Shown: piece after piece, positions 17,653 to 27,434 of the stretch
Numbering within the stretch: the stretch's first letter is position 1
How the letters are laid out: the number at the start of each line of letters is the position of its first letter
NCBI RefSeq assembly: GCF_001907695.1
Contig: NZ_KV880637.1
Coordinates: forward strand, 992,001-1,056,000
Length of the DNA: 64,000 bases
Source: Thalassospira sp. TSL5-1
Lineage (GTDB): Bacteria > Pseudomonadota > Alphaproteobacteria > Rhodospirillales > Thalassospiraceae
Direction of reading: 5' to 3'
Notes under the pieces: model-generated
What the model was told of the DNA's origin: nothing
The model's database searches: none
Seen by the model: the letters and a program-made list of their open reading frames with translations, nothing else
Program-made: the position numbers and the translations under genes

Positions 17653-19359
17653 CTATTCGCGAACCTGGCGGAAAAAACCATCGACTGACTGGCGCAGGGA
17701 ATTGGCACTGGCAGTAAGCTGCTGGGCGGCGGCGGCCAGGTCGGTTGCCGAAAGCTGGCTTTCATTGGCGACCTCGCGGATCGAATGGGCCTTTTGCGAT
17801 GCCTGATAGGTGCCATCTGATGCCGATTGCACATTCTGGGCAATGTCGCGCGTGGCTTCGGCCTGCTGGGACATGGCTTCGGCAATGGCAGCGGCGATTT
17901 CGTCCATTTGGGCGATGATGTGCGAAATTTCCTGAATGGCTGTGACCGATTCCCGTGTGGCGGACTGAATATCGTTGATCTGACTGCTGATTTCATCCGT
18001 CGCGCGCGATGTTTGCGTGGCAAGGTTTTTGACTTCGGATGCGACAACGGCAAAGCCTTTGCCTGCATCACCGGCTCGGGCAGCCTCGATGGTGGCATTC
18101 AGGGCCAAAAGGTTGGTCTGGTTGGCAATATCCGCGATCAGCCCCAAGACTTCCCCGATATGATCGGCCGAATTCGCCAGCCCCTCAACCAGTTCATTGG
18201 TGTGCTGGGCGTGGGTGACGGCACGCCGGGCAATTTCGGACGAATTGTTGGCCTGTTGAGTGATGCCCCGGATCGACTGGGTCAATTCTTCGGCAGCGGT
18301 GGCAACGGTTTGAACACTTCTGTTCGCCTGTGTGGAGGTATTTGCAACATCCTCGGACGTTGTGACGCTGGTTTGGGCATTTCGTGTCAGGCTGTTGGAG
18401 GTCTGAGAGACTTTGCCTGCTGCCTGGGTTACGTTTGACACCACGGTTGCAATTTCGCGGTCAAAGCCCGTAATCGCGGTGTTGCGTTTTTCATTGGCAA
18501 GCGAAAGGCTTTTTTGCTGGCGTTCGCGCTCGACTGTCAGGGCTTTGGCCTGGTCCATTGCCTGCTGGAAGACTTTTACCGAACGTGCCATTTCACCAAT
18601 TTCATCGGCATCTTCAAGATAGGTGATTTCAGTGGTTGCATGGCCCGATGAAAGGTCTTTCATATTGTGTGACAGACGGGTAATGCGCTGCGATATGTTT
18701 TTGCGCGCATAGACGATGAATATTGCTGCCACGATGAAGCCCAGAACGGTAATCACCGCCATTGTCAGGACTGAGGTTTTGACATTGCTGCGCATCTCGG
18801 CAACGCCGATATCCATTTGATCATGGATCAGTTCTTCGGCCTCATCGGCAAGGGAGATGAATTTATCAAATGAGTCGTCGAATTTGGCATCTGCGGCAGA
18901 GCCTGCCTTCAGGTCTGATCCGGAACCACCGGACAGAAGAGAATCGTAGCGTTGGTGGGCCGTTGTGATGAATTCGCCAATCGCGACAACGACTTTCTTC
19001 GTTTTTTCCTGAATGTCGGCGTTTTTACTGGCGACAAATGTGCCTTCGTCATTCTCTCCCCCCTTGAGAATGGCATTGGCATACCAGGCACTTTCATCGA
19101 GCAGGTCCCATACTTCCTGTATGTTTTCGCTGCTGTCACCCGACATGATTTCTTCAAAAATCAGATGCGCCTTGGTGGCCGAAAGTTTGATTTCCATTGC
19201 GGCATCGCCCAGCGGCGCAAGTTCTACCGCAACCTTGTCGCCTTCCTGGCCGGTACTGACGGTAAAGTAGACGCCAGCGATACCAATGGTGGCGACAATC
19301 ACAGCCATAACCGCGAATGCCATAAAAAGTCGCTGGCTGACATTTTGCATGAGTGACAT
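17653..19359 (-). CDS. Methyl-accepting chemotaxis protein with a helical periplasmic sensor
   Basis: A 568-residue receptor. One membrane helix near 10-32 and another near 195-217 bracket a periplasmic region that looks mostly helical and lacks Cache motifs. This region has [12 protein letters not shown], similar to four-helix-bundle sensors. HAMP and the full signalling domain follow, with [19 protein letters not shown] in the hairpin. It ends without a CheR-binding pentapeptide. Ligand is unknown. GGGGAA precedes ATG 19359. The signalling domain closely resembles that of the Cache receptor at 7716, but the sensor regions are unrelated. Confidence 0.93.
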   Translation of the reverse strand: MSLMQNVSQRLFMAFAVMAVIVATIGIAGVYFTVSTGQEGDKVAVELAPLGDAAMEIKLSATKAHLIFEEIMSGDSSENIQEVWDLLDESAWYANAILKGGENDEGTFVASKNADIQEKTKKVVVAIGEFITTAHQRYDSLLSGGSGSDLKAGSAADAKFDDSFDKFISLADEAEELIHDQMDIGVAEMRSNVKTSVLTMAVITVLGFIVAAIFIVYARKNISQRITRLSHNMKDLSSGHATTEITYLEDADEIGEMARSVKVFQQAMDQAKALTVERERQQKSLSLANEKRNTAITGFDREIATVVSNVTQAAGKVSQTSNSLTRNAQTSVTTSEDVANTSTQANRSVQTVATAAEELTQSIRGITQQANNSSEIARRAVTHAQHTNELVEGLANSADHIGEVLGLIADIANQTNLLALNATIEAARAGDAGKGFAVVASEVKNLATQTSRATDEISSQINDIQSATRESVTAIQEISHIIAQMDEIAAAIAEAMSQQAEATRDIAQNVQSASDGTYQASQKAHSIREVANESQLSATDLAAAAQQLTASANSLRQSVDGFFRQVRE

Positions 19360-19547
19360 TTATTTCCCCACAAACATTTGATGTTGCACTTTGTGCTTTA
19401 TGGGGACTTTTTCAATGTCTATGTCGTGTTTCCGCTTAACATTAGAACCTTTGCAGGAAGGTTTTTGTTTTTATGATTTTATAATGTTAAAACAGCAACT
19501 TATGGCTATGCCGGTGATGCGTCCAAACTCATGGCGCTAAACGGGTT

Positions 19548-19682
19548 TTAGAGAAAAAAGATCATTAGAAGCAGCAATGTCGCCGCTGCCGCCAGAACAT
19601 TGGTAAACAGGAACCAGGCAAGTTTTTGCCATGATTTCTGAGGTTGCCGGACGAGGTCCGGGTCATATCCGCTGCCTTGCAT
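19548..19682 (-). CDS. Small membrane protein, probable divergent aa3-type cytochrome oxidase subunit IV paralogue
   Basis: A 44-residue protein too short for most gene finders. It begins MQGSGYDPDL, then has a charged/aromatic stretch (KSWQKLAWFLF) and one C-terminal membrane helix ending IFFL. GGAGGA lies six bases before the ATG, which supports real translation. The opening MQG-x2-YD and the layout match the neighbouring gene at 19983-20111, a clear member of the bacterial aa3 oxidase subunit IV family. I infer that it is a diverged duplicate. No other oxidase genes are nearby. Confidence 0.7.
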   Translation of the reverse strand: MQGSGYDPDLVRQPQKSWQKLAWFLFTNVLAAAATLLLLMIFFL

Positions 19683-19891
19683 GTCATCCTCCGCAAAGAT
19701 TGGTGTGGCAGTGGGTCATTGTTGGTGTGACCCTTTTGTGATCAGATCATTAAGCAACACCACAAAGGTGAATTTGCGCCGGGAATGTAACAATTTAATG
19801 GCGAGCGCCGTAAAGAATTTAGCGCAAAAATCAAACTAATTCAGATGGATAGCTGGTGAAAATCTGGAAGGGATTGACGCCTGAAAAAGGC

Positions 19892-19925
19892 AAAAAAAAG
19901 CCGCCTGCATGCTGCAGGCGGTTTC
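19892..19925 (-). terminator. Terminator after the 42-residue oxidase subunit IV gene
   Basis: CCGCCTGCA (19901-19909) pairs perfectly with TGCAGGCGG (19913-19921). Read on the minus strand the stem is followed by eight U, placed for the gene at 19983. Confidence 0.88.
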
Positions 19926-19982
19926 ATTTTGCCGGGCAAAATTTTGTACCGGCGAAAATTTCAAAGGGGCATATCGCTGTTA

Positions 19983-20111
19983 TTACAGCAGAAAAAGCGC
20001 CATCAGAACGACAATCGCAATCACGCCGCCGGTCGTATATTTTACAAAACGGGTATAGCCAGCATAGATATCTTTGTGGGTGCTGGTCAGGTCGTAATCA
20101 TTTCCCTGCAT
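19983..20111 (-). CDS. aa3-type cytochrome c oxidase subunit IV
   Basis: A 42-residue protein, MQGNDYDLTSTHKDIYAGYT then a single membrane helix ending MALFLL. Family members (the short subunit IV found in alphaproteobacterial aa3 oxidases) have this same layout: a soluble N-terminus with a Y-x-x-F/Y segment and one helix. GGAGGG precedes the ATG. The catalytic subunits are not in this window, so it is an orphan here, probably assembling with an oxidase encoded elsewhere. It is followed by a strong terminator, so it is its own transcription unit. Confidence 0.82.
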   Translation of the reverse strand: MQGNDYDLTSTHKDIYAGYTRFVKYTTGGVIAIVVLMALFLL

Positions 20112-20355
20112 TTGGGCCCTCCATCCGATAAAAGAGTCCAGCCAGAACCACATGGCACCAAAAAACCATAATGTTTGCCTGATGACCTGTCGTTTTTAGG
20201 TGGGCGAGCAGGCCAGAACAGACTGTTCTGGAGTCATTCTTGTTATATAACGGCGGGTATCATCGCGTGCAAGACGGGTTTTGACAACCCAATTCAACCA
20301 TTTGCATCGAACGCCGGGGTTGAAGGGGTGTTTTGGCTGCTGCGCGCCTAGGGAT

Positions 20356-20382
20356 AAAGCTGGCGCCATAAGTGGCGCCAGC
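20356..20382 (-). terminator. Terminator after purM-purN
   Basis: GCTGGCGCCA (20359-20368) pairs perfectly with TGGCGCCAGC (20373-20382) around a four-base loop; UUUAU follows on the minus strand. Confidence 0.8.
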
Positions 20383-20389
20383 GGTGCTT

Positions 20390-21064
20390 TCATCCGTTTG
20401 CGGATACCGGATTGATCTGTGCGAAGTCCGGGCTTTGCGAATCGCGCACGCTAACACGCCCGTCATCGCCAACCGAAACCCTGTCCTCGGCAATCCAGCG
20501 GATCACTTGCGGATAGATTTGGTGTTCCTGGCGCAAAATGCGCTGACCCAGGCTGTGGGCGTCATCATTTGCCAAAACCGGAACCACGGCTTGGGCAATG
20601 ATCGGCCCGGCATCCATTTCGGGTACGACAAAATGCACCGTACAGCCGGAATATTTAACCCCTGCGGCAATGGTTTGCTCGTGGGCATGCAGGCCTTTGA
20701 ACGATGGCAGCAGGGACGGATGAATATTGATCAGCCGTCCTTCCCAGCGTTTGACGAAACTTTCGCTGACCAGGCGCAAATAACCAGCCAGAACCACAAG
20801 GTCGGCCCCGCTTTGCGCGATCAGTTCGCTGACAGCATGGTCATAGGCTTCGCGCCCGCCAGGATAGCCTTTATGCGCAAGGCTTTTTGCCTCGATCCCG
20901 GCTTTGCGGGCGCGGTCCAGGCCTTGGGCATCGGGCTGGTTGGAAAAAACCAGAACGATTTCGGCGGGGTAATCGGCGCTATTGCAGGCATCAATGATGG
21001 CCTGCAAATTGCTGCCGCTGCCTGAAACCAGAACTGCTAGCTTCAACCGGTTTACTTTTCCCAT
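20390..21064 (-). CDS. purN: Phosphoribosylglycinamide formyltransferase
   Basis: A 224-residue cytosolic enzyme of purine synthesis, transferring formyl from 10-formyl-THF to GAR. The N-terminus has the phosphate-binding [13 protein letters not shown]. The catalytic Asn and His lie in [13 protein letters not shown], and the Asp in PEMDAGPI. Its start overlaps the end of purM by 13 bases, so the two are translationally coupled. The C-terminal tail (about 20 residues) is longer than in E. coli PurN and looks unstructured. Confidence 0.96.
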   Translation of the reverse strand: MGKVNRLKLAVLVSGSGSNLQAIIDACNSADYPAEIVLVFSNQPDAQGLDRARKAGIEAKSLAHKGYPGGREAYDHAVSELIAQSGADLVVLAGYLRLVSESFVKRWEGRLINIHPSLLPSFKGLHAHEQTIAAGVKYSGCTVHFVVPEMDAGPIIAQAVVPVLANDDAHSLGQRILRQEHQIYPQVIRWIAEDRVSVGDDGRVSVRDSQSPDFAQINPVSANG

Positions 21065-22125
21065 GCCCGGCCCATGTTTTTAATGATCACCTGGGGGCCA
21101 TCGCCCGCGCGCGGGCCGATCGTGCCGATCTGGCTGACGGTTTCGCCATGTTCGCGCAAAAGGGCTTCGGCCACGTCGGCTTTGTCCGCCGGGACGATCA
21201 CGCACATGCCGATACCGCAGTTAAAGGTACGGGCCATTTCGGTGGCCGGAATGCCGCCTTCTTTGGCCAGCCATTTGAAAATCGGCAGGTAGTCCCAGCA
21301 ATCGGCGTCAAAAACGGCAGTGGCGTTTTCCGGCAGAATGCGCGGGACATTTTCCGTCAGACCGCCGCCGGTGATATGTGCCAACGCCTTGACAAAACCG
21401 GCCTTATGGGCGGCAAGGCAGCTTTTGACATAGATTTTGGTGGGCTCCAGCAGGGCTTCGCCCACTTTTTTGCCCGGCGCAAACGGGGCATCATCGTCAT
21501 AGGCAAGGCCCGCTGTTTCAACAACCTTGCGCACCAGCGAATAGCCGTTGGAATGCACACCGCTTGAGGCCAGACCCAAAATAACGTCGCCTTCGGCAAC
21601 ATTGCTGCCATCAAGCAGTTCGCCGCGTTCGGCCGCACCCACGGCAAAACCGGCCAGGTCATATTCTCCATCGGCATACATGCCGGGCATTTCGGCGGTT
21701 TCGCCGCCGATCAATGCACAACCGGCCTGTTTGCAGCCCTCGGCGATACCGGCAACAACATCGGTTGCCTTATCCACGGCCAGCTTGCCGGTGGCGAAGT
21801 AATCAAGGAACAATAACGGCTCTGCGCCCTGAACAACCAGGTCATTCACGCTCATGGCGACAAGGTCGATGCCGACGGTGTCGTGTTTGTCGGCCAAAAA
21901 GGCGACTTTCAGCTTGGTACCAACGCCGTCGGTGCAGGAAACCAGCACCGGATCGTTGTAACCGGCGGCTTTCAGGTCAAAAAGTGCGCCGAATCCACCC
22001 AGTCCGCCGGAAACACCGGAACGACTGGTGGCCTTGGCCAGGGGTTTAATTGCATCGACAAGGGCGTTACCGGCATCAATATCAACACCGGAGTCCTTAT
22101 AGGTGAGGCCGTTGCGGGCGGTCAT
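21052..22125 (-). CDS. purM: Phosphoribosylformylglycinamidine cyclo-ligase
   Basis: A 357-residue AIR synthetase. Family landmarks include [15 protein letters not shown] at the N-terminus, [21 protein letters not shown] and [11 protein letters not shown]. It makes aminoimidazole ribonucleotide, the step after PurL. Start 22125 follows GAGGA at a good distance; an in-frame GTG five codons upstream is weaker. The gene opens the purM-purN operon and diverges from the DUF2066 gene. A 20-bp dyad sits in the shared promoter region. Confidence 0.96.
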   Translation of the reverse strand: MTARNGLTYKDSGVDIDAGNALVDAIKPLAKATSRSGVSGGLGGFGALFDLKAAGYNDPVLVSCTDGVGTKLKVAFLADKHDTVGIDLVAMSVNDLVVQGAEPLLFLDYFATGKLAVDKATDVVAGIAEGCKQAGCALIGGETAEMPGMYADGEYDLAGFAVGAAERGELLDGSNVAEGDVILGLASSGVHSNGYSLVRKVVETAGLAYDDDAPFAPGKKVGEALLEPTKIYVKSCLAAHKAGFVKALAHITGGGLTENVPRILPENATAVFDADCWDYLPIFKWLAKEGGIPATEMARTFNCGIGMCVIVPADKADVAEALLREHGETVSQIGTIGPRAGDGPQVIIKNMGRAWEK

Positions 22126-22171
22126 GGGCGATCCTCGCACTCACTGGATTTGAAAGGAAAAGCGGGAAAGC

Positions 22172-22227
22172 CCGCGTTTATCATCGTTACCCGCGACAGG
22201 GTATAATGGTAGCGATGATAAACGCGG
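22172..22227. repeat. 20-bp inverted repeat in the purM / DUF2066 promoter region
   Basis: The arm at 22172-22191 and the arm at 22208-22227 are reverse complements at 19 of 20 positions; the one difference would be a G-U pair in RNA. The 16-base loop contains TATAAT (22202-22207), a perfect -10 box for the plus strand. No T-run follows, so it is not a terminator. It may be an operator dyad over back-to-back promoters. Confidence 0.7.
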
Positions 22228-22419
22228 ACTTGATAATTTCCGCTGGCCCGAAAATACTCAAACCCGTGATGAATGCAATGATCTGCTGTGCATGGGAGAC
22301 TTTTCTTTCCGTCATGCGTTAGCTATGCAACAAGGTCTTTGTATCGCCGCGCTGCCAGAAGGCGCAGGCAAACCAATTTCAGGGGCCTGAACCATGATGA
22401 AACGGGCAAAGAGGCAAAC

Positions 22420-23544
22420 GTGCTGGATCGATTAAAACCAATTCACCTGCTGGCCGGAATGATCACCGGTATTTTTGTGCTGGTTTCCGGCGGTGTGGCG
22501 ACATCCGCTGCGGCGCAGGATTTATTTACCGTCAGCGGCGTCCATGTTGATAGAAGCGCCGCCAGTGCCACCAAGGCCCGTGATGCGGCCCTGGCAAGTG
22601 GGCAGCAAATTGCCTTTTCCCGCCTGATTAGCCGGTTGACCCTGATGGGGCCGGGGGCAGCGTCGGGTATGGCGGATCAAAACACCATCACCAATATGGT
22701 GCGTGATTTTGGTGTTACCAATGAAAAAACCTCGTCGGTGCGCTATATCGCCGATATGAGCGTGCGGTTCAAAGCCGACCAGGTGCGCCAGTTCCTGAAA
22801 ACCCGCAACATCCCCTTTGCCGAGACCGAAGCGCGCAAGATTTTGATTTTGCCGGTTTATTCCAGCCAGGGGTATACCAGCCTGTGGGATGATCCCAATC
22901 CGTGGCGTGACGCCTGGAGCCGGGTTGCAGGGGCAAGCGGCCTTGTGCCAGTGACCTTGCCGGTTGGCGACCTGGACGATATTGGCACCGTTTCGGTTGA
23001 ACAGGCGCAATCTGGTGATCAGTCTGCGCTTGATAAAATCGGCGATCGCTATGGTGCTAATGTGGCCGTGGTTGACGCCACCATGAGCGGCGATGCTGTT
23101 GATATTTCGGTAACGCGCTATGATGCGTCGGGGACACCGCAGGTTTTTGGCGTACATGAAAGCATGGCGTCGGGCGAGTCGGTTGGTGATGTGTTGCAGC
23201 GCGCGGCTACCGATGTGCGGGCCCAGCTGGAAAACAGCTGGAAACAGACCAACATGATCGATTATGGCGCAGGCGGCGAATTGATGCTGTTTATTCCCAT
23301 CACCGGCATGGATGACTGGGCCAGCATTGAAAACCGGCTGGAGAAGATGCCGGTGATCAAGCTGTTGCGGGTTGTTGCCATGTCGCGCCGCGAAGTGCAG
23401 GTTGATGTAGAATTTGCCGGTACCAACGACCAGTTCCGCGTTGCCCTGGCTCAACAGAACCTGAATTTAAAGCAAATTGACCAGTTGTGGTTCGTTGAAC
23501 CATCGGGCAGCGACCGGCTGGAAAAGCTGATGGGGCATCCTTAA
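22420..23544 (+). CDS. DUF2066 domain protein, exported
   Basis: A ~374-residue protein with an N-terminal export signal (hydrophobic LLAGMITGIFVLVSGG, likely cut after SAAA). The mature part matches DUF2066, which in alphaproteobacteria sits beside purM-purN and a PerM-type permease. Function is unknown. I place the start at GTG 22420, with AGAGG six bases upstream and the signal peptide directly behind it. An open frame continues upstream to 22288 but its Arg-rich sequence does not look coding. The permease gene starts 214 bases after the stop, so co-expression is possible but not certain. Confidence 0.82.
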   Translation: MLDRLKPIHLLAGMITGIFVLVSGGVATSAAAQDLFTVSGVHVDRSAASATKARDAALASGQQIAFSRLISRLTLMGPGAASGMADQNTITNMVRDFGVTNEKTSSVRYIADMSVRFKADQVRQFLKTRNIPFAETEARKILILPVYSSQGYTSLWDDPNPWRDAWSRVAGASGLVPVTLPVGDLDDIGTVSVEQAQSGDQSALDKIGDRYGANVAVVDATMSGDAVDISVTRYDASGTPQVFGVHESMASGESVGDVLQRAATDVRAQLENSWKQTNMIDYGAGGELMLFIPITGMDDWASIENRLEKMPVIKLLRVVAMSRREVQVDVEFAGTNDQFRVALAQQNLNLKQIDQLWFVEPSGSDRLEKLMGHP

Positions 23545-23758
23545 ACCGGGAAATTGCCTTTCGCCGCGATAGGGCGGTGCCATAAGGCGTTAATTGGTGA
23601 TACAAAGTGACGGGCGCACGAACAGGGGACGTGTGCCCGTAATTTTGCTTTTGATGTCATCACGGGTTGATCTTGATGATATTGCGCGTTATTCGCCGCT
23701 GCTCCGGGGATGGGGTGGTATTTGCCATTGAACGTCGCATGGGAAACGGGAAACCAAC

Positions 23759-24934
23759 ATGACGATCCGCGATCAGGTGCGTTTCTGGCTTTTGGCCTGT
23801 GGCGCGTTCTTTTTTCTGGTATGGCTGTTTTCGGGCATTTTGCTGCCTTTCGTGGCGGGCATGGCGATTGCGTATTTTCTTGACCCGCTGGCCGATAAAC
23901 TTGAGGCACGGGGCCTGAGCCGCACCATTGCGACCACCATTATTACCGCCCTGTTTTTCCTGATCCTGATTTTTGTCCTGGTGCTGATCGTGCCGTTGAT
24001 CGGCAGCCAGTTGGCCGGTTTTCTGGAGCGTTTCCCCGGTTATCTCAGTGATCTTCGTGCCCAGGCGGCCCCCTATATCCAGCATATTACCGATAAAATT
24101 GCCCCCGAAACGCTCAATAGCGTTGGCGAATCGATCAAGGGACAAACGGCCAATGCCATTAAATGGGCCGGTAATATTGCGGGCAACCTTTTAACCGGCA
24201 GCCTGGCGTTTCTTAATTTCCTCAGTCTGGTTTTCATTACGCCGGTAGTGTCGTTTTACCTGCTGCGCGATTGGGACAAGATTGTCGCCAAGATTGACAG
24301 TTGGCTACCGCGCTGGCTGGCCGACGACGTTCGTTCCTGCGCCCGCGACATTGACCGGACACTGGCCGGGTTTGTGCGCGGTCAATCGATGGTGTGTATG
24401 CTGCTGGGGCTGTTTTACGGCCTGGGCCTGACGCTGGTGGGGTTGGAGTTCGGCTTTTTGATCGGCCTTATGACCGGCATTTTGTCCTTTGTGCCCTATT
24501 TTGGCATGCTGGTGGGCTTTGCCGTGGGTGTTGGCGTTGCCGTTGCGCAGTTCGGCCTGGGTCTGGATGTTGTCTTTGTAATTGGCGTGTTTTTGCTGGG
24601 TCAGTTAATGGAAGGTAATTTCCTGACACCAAAACTGGTGGGCGACAAGGTGGGCCTGCATGCCGTGTGGGTGATGTTTGCCCTGTTGGCAGGCGGTGCG
24701 TTGTTTGGCTTTTTGGGGGTTATGCTGGCCGTGCCGGTGGCAGCGGCCATTGGGGTTTTGGTCCGCTATGCGCTGGCGCAATATCTCGATAGTCGCCTGT
24801 ATGATCATGCGCCATCCGAACTGGCCAAAATCGCACACGAGGAAGACCAGGATGTGACCGACAGCGATAATGCCCAAAAGACATCCGGTGCCGGGGGGCA
24901 CAAACCCGATGCGTCGGCCGATGCGCCTGCATGA
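23759..24934 (+). CDS. AI-2E/PerM family membrane transporter
   Basis: A 391-residue inner-membrane protein with about eight membrane spans in the family's pattern: two at the N-terminus, a soluble amphipathic segment (about 70-150), and a C-terminal bundle. The conserved region includes FLTPKLVGDKVGLHAVWV. The family was named for autoinducer-2 export but several members move other ions or small molecules, so no substrate is assigned. The C-terminal tail (about 40 residues, Asp- and Ala-rich) is cytosolic and likely disordered. hda begins 19 bases after its stop. Confidence 0.87.
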   Translation: MTIRDQVRFWLLACGAFFFLVWLFSGILLPFVAGMAIAYFLDPLADKLEARGLSRTIATTIITALFFLILIFVLVLIVPLIGSQLAGFLERFPGYLSDLRAQAAPYIQHITDKIAPETLNSVGESIKGQTANAIKWAGNIAGNLLTGSLAFLNFLSLVFITPVVSFYLLRDWDKIVAKIDSWLPRWLADDVRSCARDIDRTLAGFVRGQSMVCMLLGLFYGLGLTLVGLEFGFLIGLMTGILSFVPYFGMLVGFAVGVGVAVAQFGLGLDVVFVIGVFLLGQLMEGNFLTPKLVGDKVGLHAVWVMFALLAGGALFGFLGVMLAVPVAAAIGVLVRYALAQYLDSRLYDHAPSELAKIAHEEDQDVTDSDNAQKTSGAGGHKPDASADAPA

Positions 24935-24953
24935 TGAATGTGACAGCAAGATA

Positions 24954-25646
24954 ATGACCGCACCAACCATGGAAACCCTGATCCCGCAACAATTGCCGCT
25001 GGCGCTGGAAATGCGCCCGGCCTTGGCGCGTGCCGATTTCATGGTGGCAAATTGCAACCGCGAAGCGGTTACCTGGATTGACCGTTGGCCCGACTGGCCA
25101 GTGCCCGCCCTGTGCCTGTATGGTCCGGCAGGGTCGGGTAAAAGCCATTTGGCCGAGGTGTGGCGTGCGCGATCAGGTGCTGCGAGTGTTTCTGGCAGTG
25201 ATTTGATTGGCGCGGACCCCGATCACCTTTTGGGGGATGATACGGGGCTTGTGATCGAAGATGCCGATATGGCACTGGATGAAACCGTGTGCTTTCATCT
25301 TTACAATATGCTGAAAGAACGTAACGGCCATTTGCTTTTGACCGCCCAGCAGCCGCCGTCGCGCTGGAAGGTCAAGCTGGCGGATTTGCGGTCTCGTCTG
25401 GGGGCGGCCCTGGTGTGTGAAATATCCCCGCCCGATGATGATTTGCTGGTCGGCTTGCTGATCAAGTTGTTTGCGGATCGGCAAATTGCGCCATCGCCGC
25501 AAATTGTGGCGTATATCGTTCCCCGGATTGAGCGGTCCTTTGCGGCCCTAACGCAACTGGTTGCCGCAATTGACCGCCGGGCCCTGGCCGAGAAACGGGC
25601 CGTGACCCTGCCGCTGGTGCGCGCGGTGATGGAGGAACACCTGTAA
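24954..25646 (+). CDS. hda: DnaA-related regulatory inactivator Hda
   Basis: A 230-residue AAA+ protein related to domain III of DnaA. QLPLAL at residues 13-18 is the sliding-clamp-binding hexapeptide that defines Hda/HdaA. Walker A is YGPAGSGKSHLAEVW, and the Walker B region is VIEDADMA. Hda bound to the DNA-loaded clamp stimulates DnaA-ATP hydrolysis after initiation, limiting replication to once per cycle. Start ATG 24954 gives the normal N-terminus; the ribosome site is poor, which may suit low expression or coupling to the upstream permease gene. Confidence 0.9.
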   Translation: MTAPTMETLIPQQLPLALEMRPALARADFMVANCNREAVTWIDRWPDWPVPALCLYGPAGSGKSHLAEVWRARSGAASVSGSDLIGADPDHLLGDDTGLVIEDADMALDETVCFHLYNMLKERNGHLLLTAQQPPSRWKVKLADLRSRLGAALVCEISPPDDDLLVGLLIKLFADRQIAPSPQIVAYIVPRIERSFAALTQLVAAIDRRALAEKRAVTLPLVRAVMEEHL

Positions 25647-25924
25647 AGCCGCCGCTATGTTATCGCTTTATCATGCCGGTGATCATCAAGACCAATTTGG
25701 CGCTTGCGGGGGCACTAACAGGGCTGGCCTTGAATTTTCCTGCCGTGCATGTTAGCGCCGCAGACGGCTTTAGGTAGGTTGGCAGGAAAATACCGGCAAT
25801 CTGTAAGGCAAGGCTGATGCGGCTTTGCTTGCAATGCGTTCAGATCGTGCCAAAGTTAAAAAGTCCTGTGTTTTGCAAAAGTTGCGCTATACAGGGCGTT
25901 CCATTAACAGGCGGGATCAGGTGA

Positions 25925-26452
25925 GTGATCGAAAAACGCAATTTGGCTAAAAACTCTCTTAAAATGCAGACCGATGCCCTGGTGGCGCGGGGGCATGTTT
26001 TGGGGTGGCGCGAATGGATCGGGTTGCCCGATTTTGGCGTGCCCTTGATCAAGGCGAAGGTGGATACCGGGGCAAGAACCTCGTCCATTCATGCGACGCA
26101 GATTGAGCTGGTTGAAATTGATCATAAAAAATTCGTCAAATTTGTCTTGCCCCATTATCGCGGGGATGGGCATGGTCCGGTAAATTGCACGGCACCGCTG
26201 GTCGCCATACGCGGTATTCGCAGTTCCAATGGCGAGCAGGACGAACGCTATATTATTTCAAGCCATATCGCGGTGGGGCATCACCGGGTGAAGGTGGAAA
26301 TATCGCTGGCAAACCGGTCATTGATGGGATTTCCCATGTTGCTGGGGCGTACGGCGATCAAGGCCGGAAGATTTTTGGTTCAACCGGCAAAATCTTATCT
26401 GGCGGGAAAGCCGGAACACGTTTATATGGCCGATCTACCGGCCAGTGAATAA
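25925..26452 (+). CDS. RimB-like ATP-dependent zinc protease family protein (retropepsin-like)
   Basis: A ~175-residue protein of the family often annotated 'ATP-dependent zinc protease', now seen as a retropepsin-like fold. The active-site motif is KVDTGARTSSIHA (about residues 45-57) and the second conserved stretch is GFPMLLGRTAIKAG. In Pseudomonas the RimK-linked homologue RimB cleaves or trims glutamate-modified S6. Here it stands 72 bases before a rimK-type ligase. The start is uncertain: GTG 25925 or ATG 25964. Nothing else is seen in the 278 bases between hda and this gene. Confidence 0.8.
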   Translation: MIEKRNLAKNSLKMQTDALVARGHVLGWREWIGLPDFGVPLIKAKVDTGARTSSIHATQIELVEIDHKKFVKFVLPHYRGDGHGPVNCTAPLVAIRGIRSSNGEQDERYIISSHIAVGHHRVKVEISLANRSLMGFPMLLGRTAIKAGRFLVQPAKSYLAGKPEHVYMADLPASE

Positions 26453-26524
26453 AGCCTGTCTGGTGGTTTGTTGGCCGGTATCTTGGGTGTGCCACCCAGT
26501 CATGTTTTAACGGGAGTCCATTTT

Positions 26525-27430
26525 ATGAAAATCGCGATGCTTGCGCGGAACGCCAATCTGTATTCCCATAAACGGCTGGTGGAGGCCGCCCAGGCGCGTG
26601 GTCATGAAATTGATGTTATCAATACGTTGCGTGTGACCATGAACATCACCTCGCTCAAGCCGGAAGTTTATTATGGCGGCCAGAAACTGAGCGGCTATGA
26701 CGCGATTATTCCGCGTATTGGTGTGTCGGTAACATTTTTTGGCCTCGCTGTTTTACGCCAGTTTGAAATGATGGGCGTTTATCCGCTTAATGAATCGGTC
26801 GCTATTGGCCGTTCGCGTGACAAGCTGCGATCCCTGCAGATTTTGGCGCGTCGTGGTATTGGCCTGCCTGTCACCGCCTTTGCCCATGATCCGCGCAAAA
26901 CAGACGAGGTTTTGTCCATTGTGGGCGGTGCGCCCGTGGTGATCAAACTTCTGGAAGGGACCCAGGGGATTGGCGTGGTTTTGGGCGAAACCGAAAAATC
27001 GGCCAAATCCGTGATCGAGGCCTTCCGGGGGGCGAATGTTGACATCATGGTGCAGGAATTCATCAAGGAAGCGGGCAATAGCGACATTCGCTGCTTTGTG
27101 GTGGGCGGCAAGGTGGTTGCCAGCATGGAGCGGACAGGCGCACCGGGGGATTTTCGATCCAATATCCATCGCGGTGGTGCGGCACGTCCCGTACGTATTA
27201 CCCCGCAGGAACGATCAACGGCCGTTGAAGCTGCCAAGGCAATGGGGCTAAATGTTTGTGGTGTTGATATTTTGCGTTCCAACCACGGGCCGGTTGTGAT
27301 GGAAGTGAATTCCTCGCCCGGGCTTGAGGGCATTGAAGGGGCGACTGGCAAGGATATTGCCACCATGATTATCGAATTCATGGAACGCGATTATCGCCCC
27401 GGTAAGGTAAAGACCAAAGGCAAAGGATAA
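26525..27430 (+). CDS. rimK: RimK-type alpha-L-glutamate ligase (ATP-grasp)
   Basis: A 301-residue ATP-grasp ligase. It starts [20 protein letters not shown] and carries [19 protein letters not shown], then the ATP-binding [18 protein letters not shown] and the metal site [16 protein letters not shown]. RimK adds glutamates to the C-terminus of ribosomal protein S6 in E. coli; homologues in other bacteria modify other acceptors or make poly-glutamate. ATG 26525 follows AACGGGAG. The next gene, a deacylase-like hydrolase, starts four bases after the stop, so the two are almost certainly expressed together. Confidence 0.92.
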   Translation: MKIAMLARNANLYSHKRLVEAAQARGHEIDVINTLRVTMNITSLKPEVYYGGQKLSGYDAIIPRIGVSVTFFGLAVLRQFEMMGVYPLNESVAIGRSRDKLRSLQILARRGIGLPVTAFAHDPRKTDEVLSIVGGAPVVIKLLEGTQGIGVVLGETEKSAKSVIEAFRGANVDIMVQEFIKEAGNSDIRCFVVGGKVVASMERTGAPGDFRSNIHRGGAARPVRITPQERSTAVEAAKAMGLNVCGVDILRSNHGPVVMEVNSSPGLEGIEGATGKDIATMIIEFMERDYRPGKVKTKGKG

Positions 27431-27434
27431 AACA

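Noticed and set aside
20213-20231. Dyad CCAGAACA-GAC-TGTTCTGG considered as an SOS box
   Set aside because: Alphaproteobacterial LexA sites are direct GTTC-N7-GTTC repeats; this is an inverted GAAC-N5-GTTC and no SOS gene is near.
20196-20393. 65-codon frame downstream of purN with a Trp/Arg-rich C-terminus
   Set aside because: No ribosome site, it overlaps the purN end and terminator, and it does not match any small-protein family that I know.
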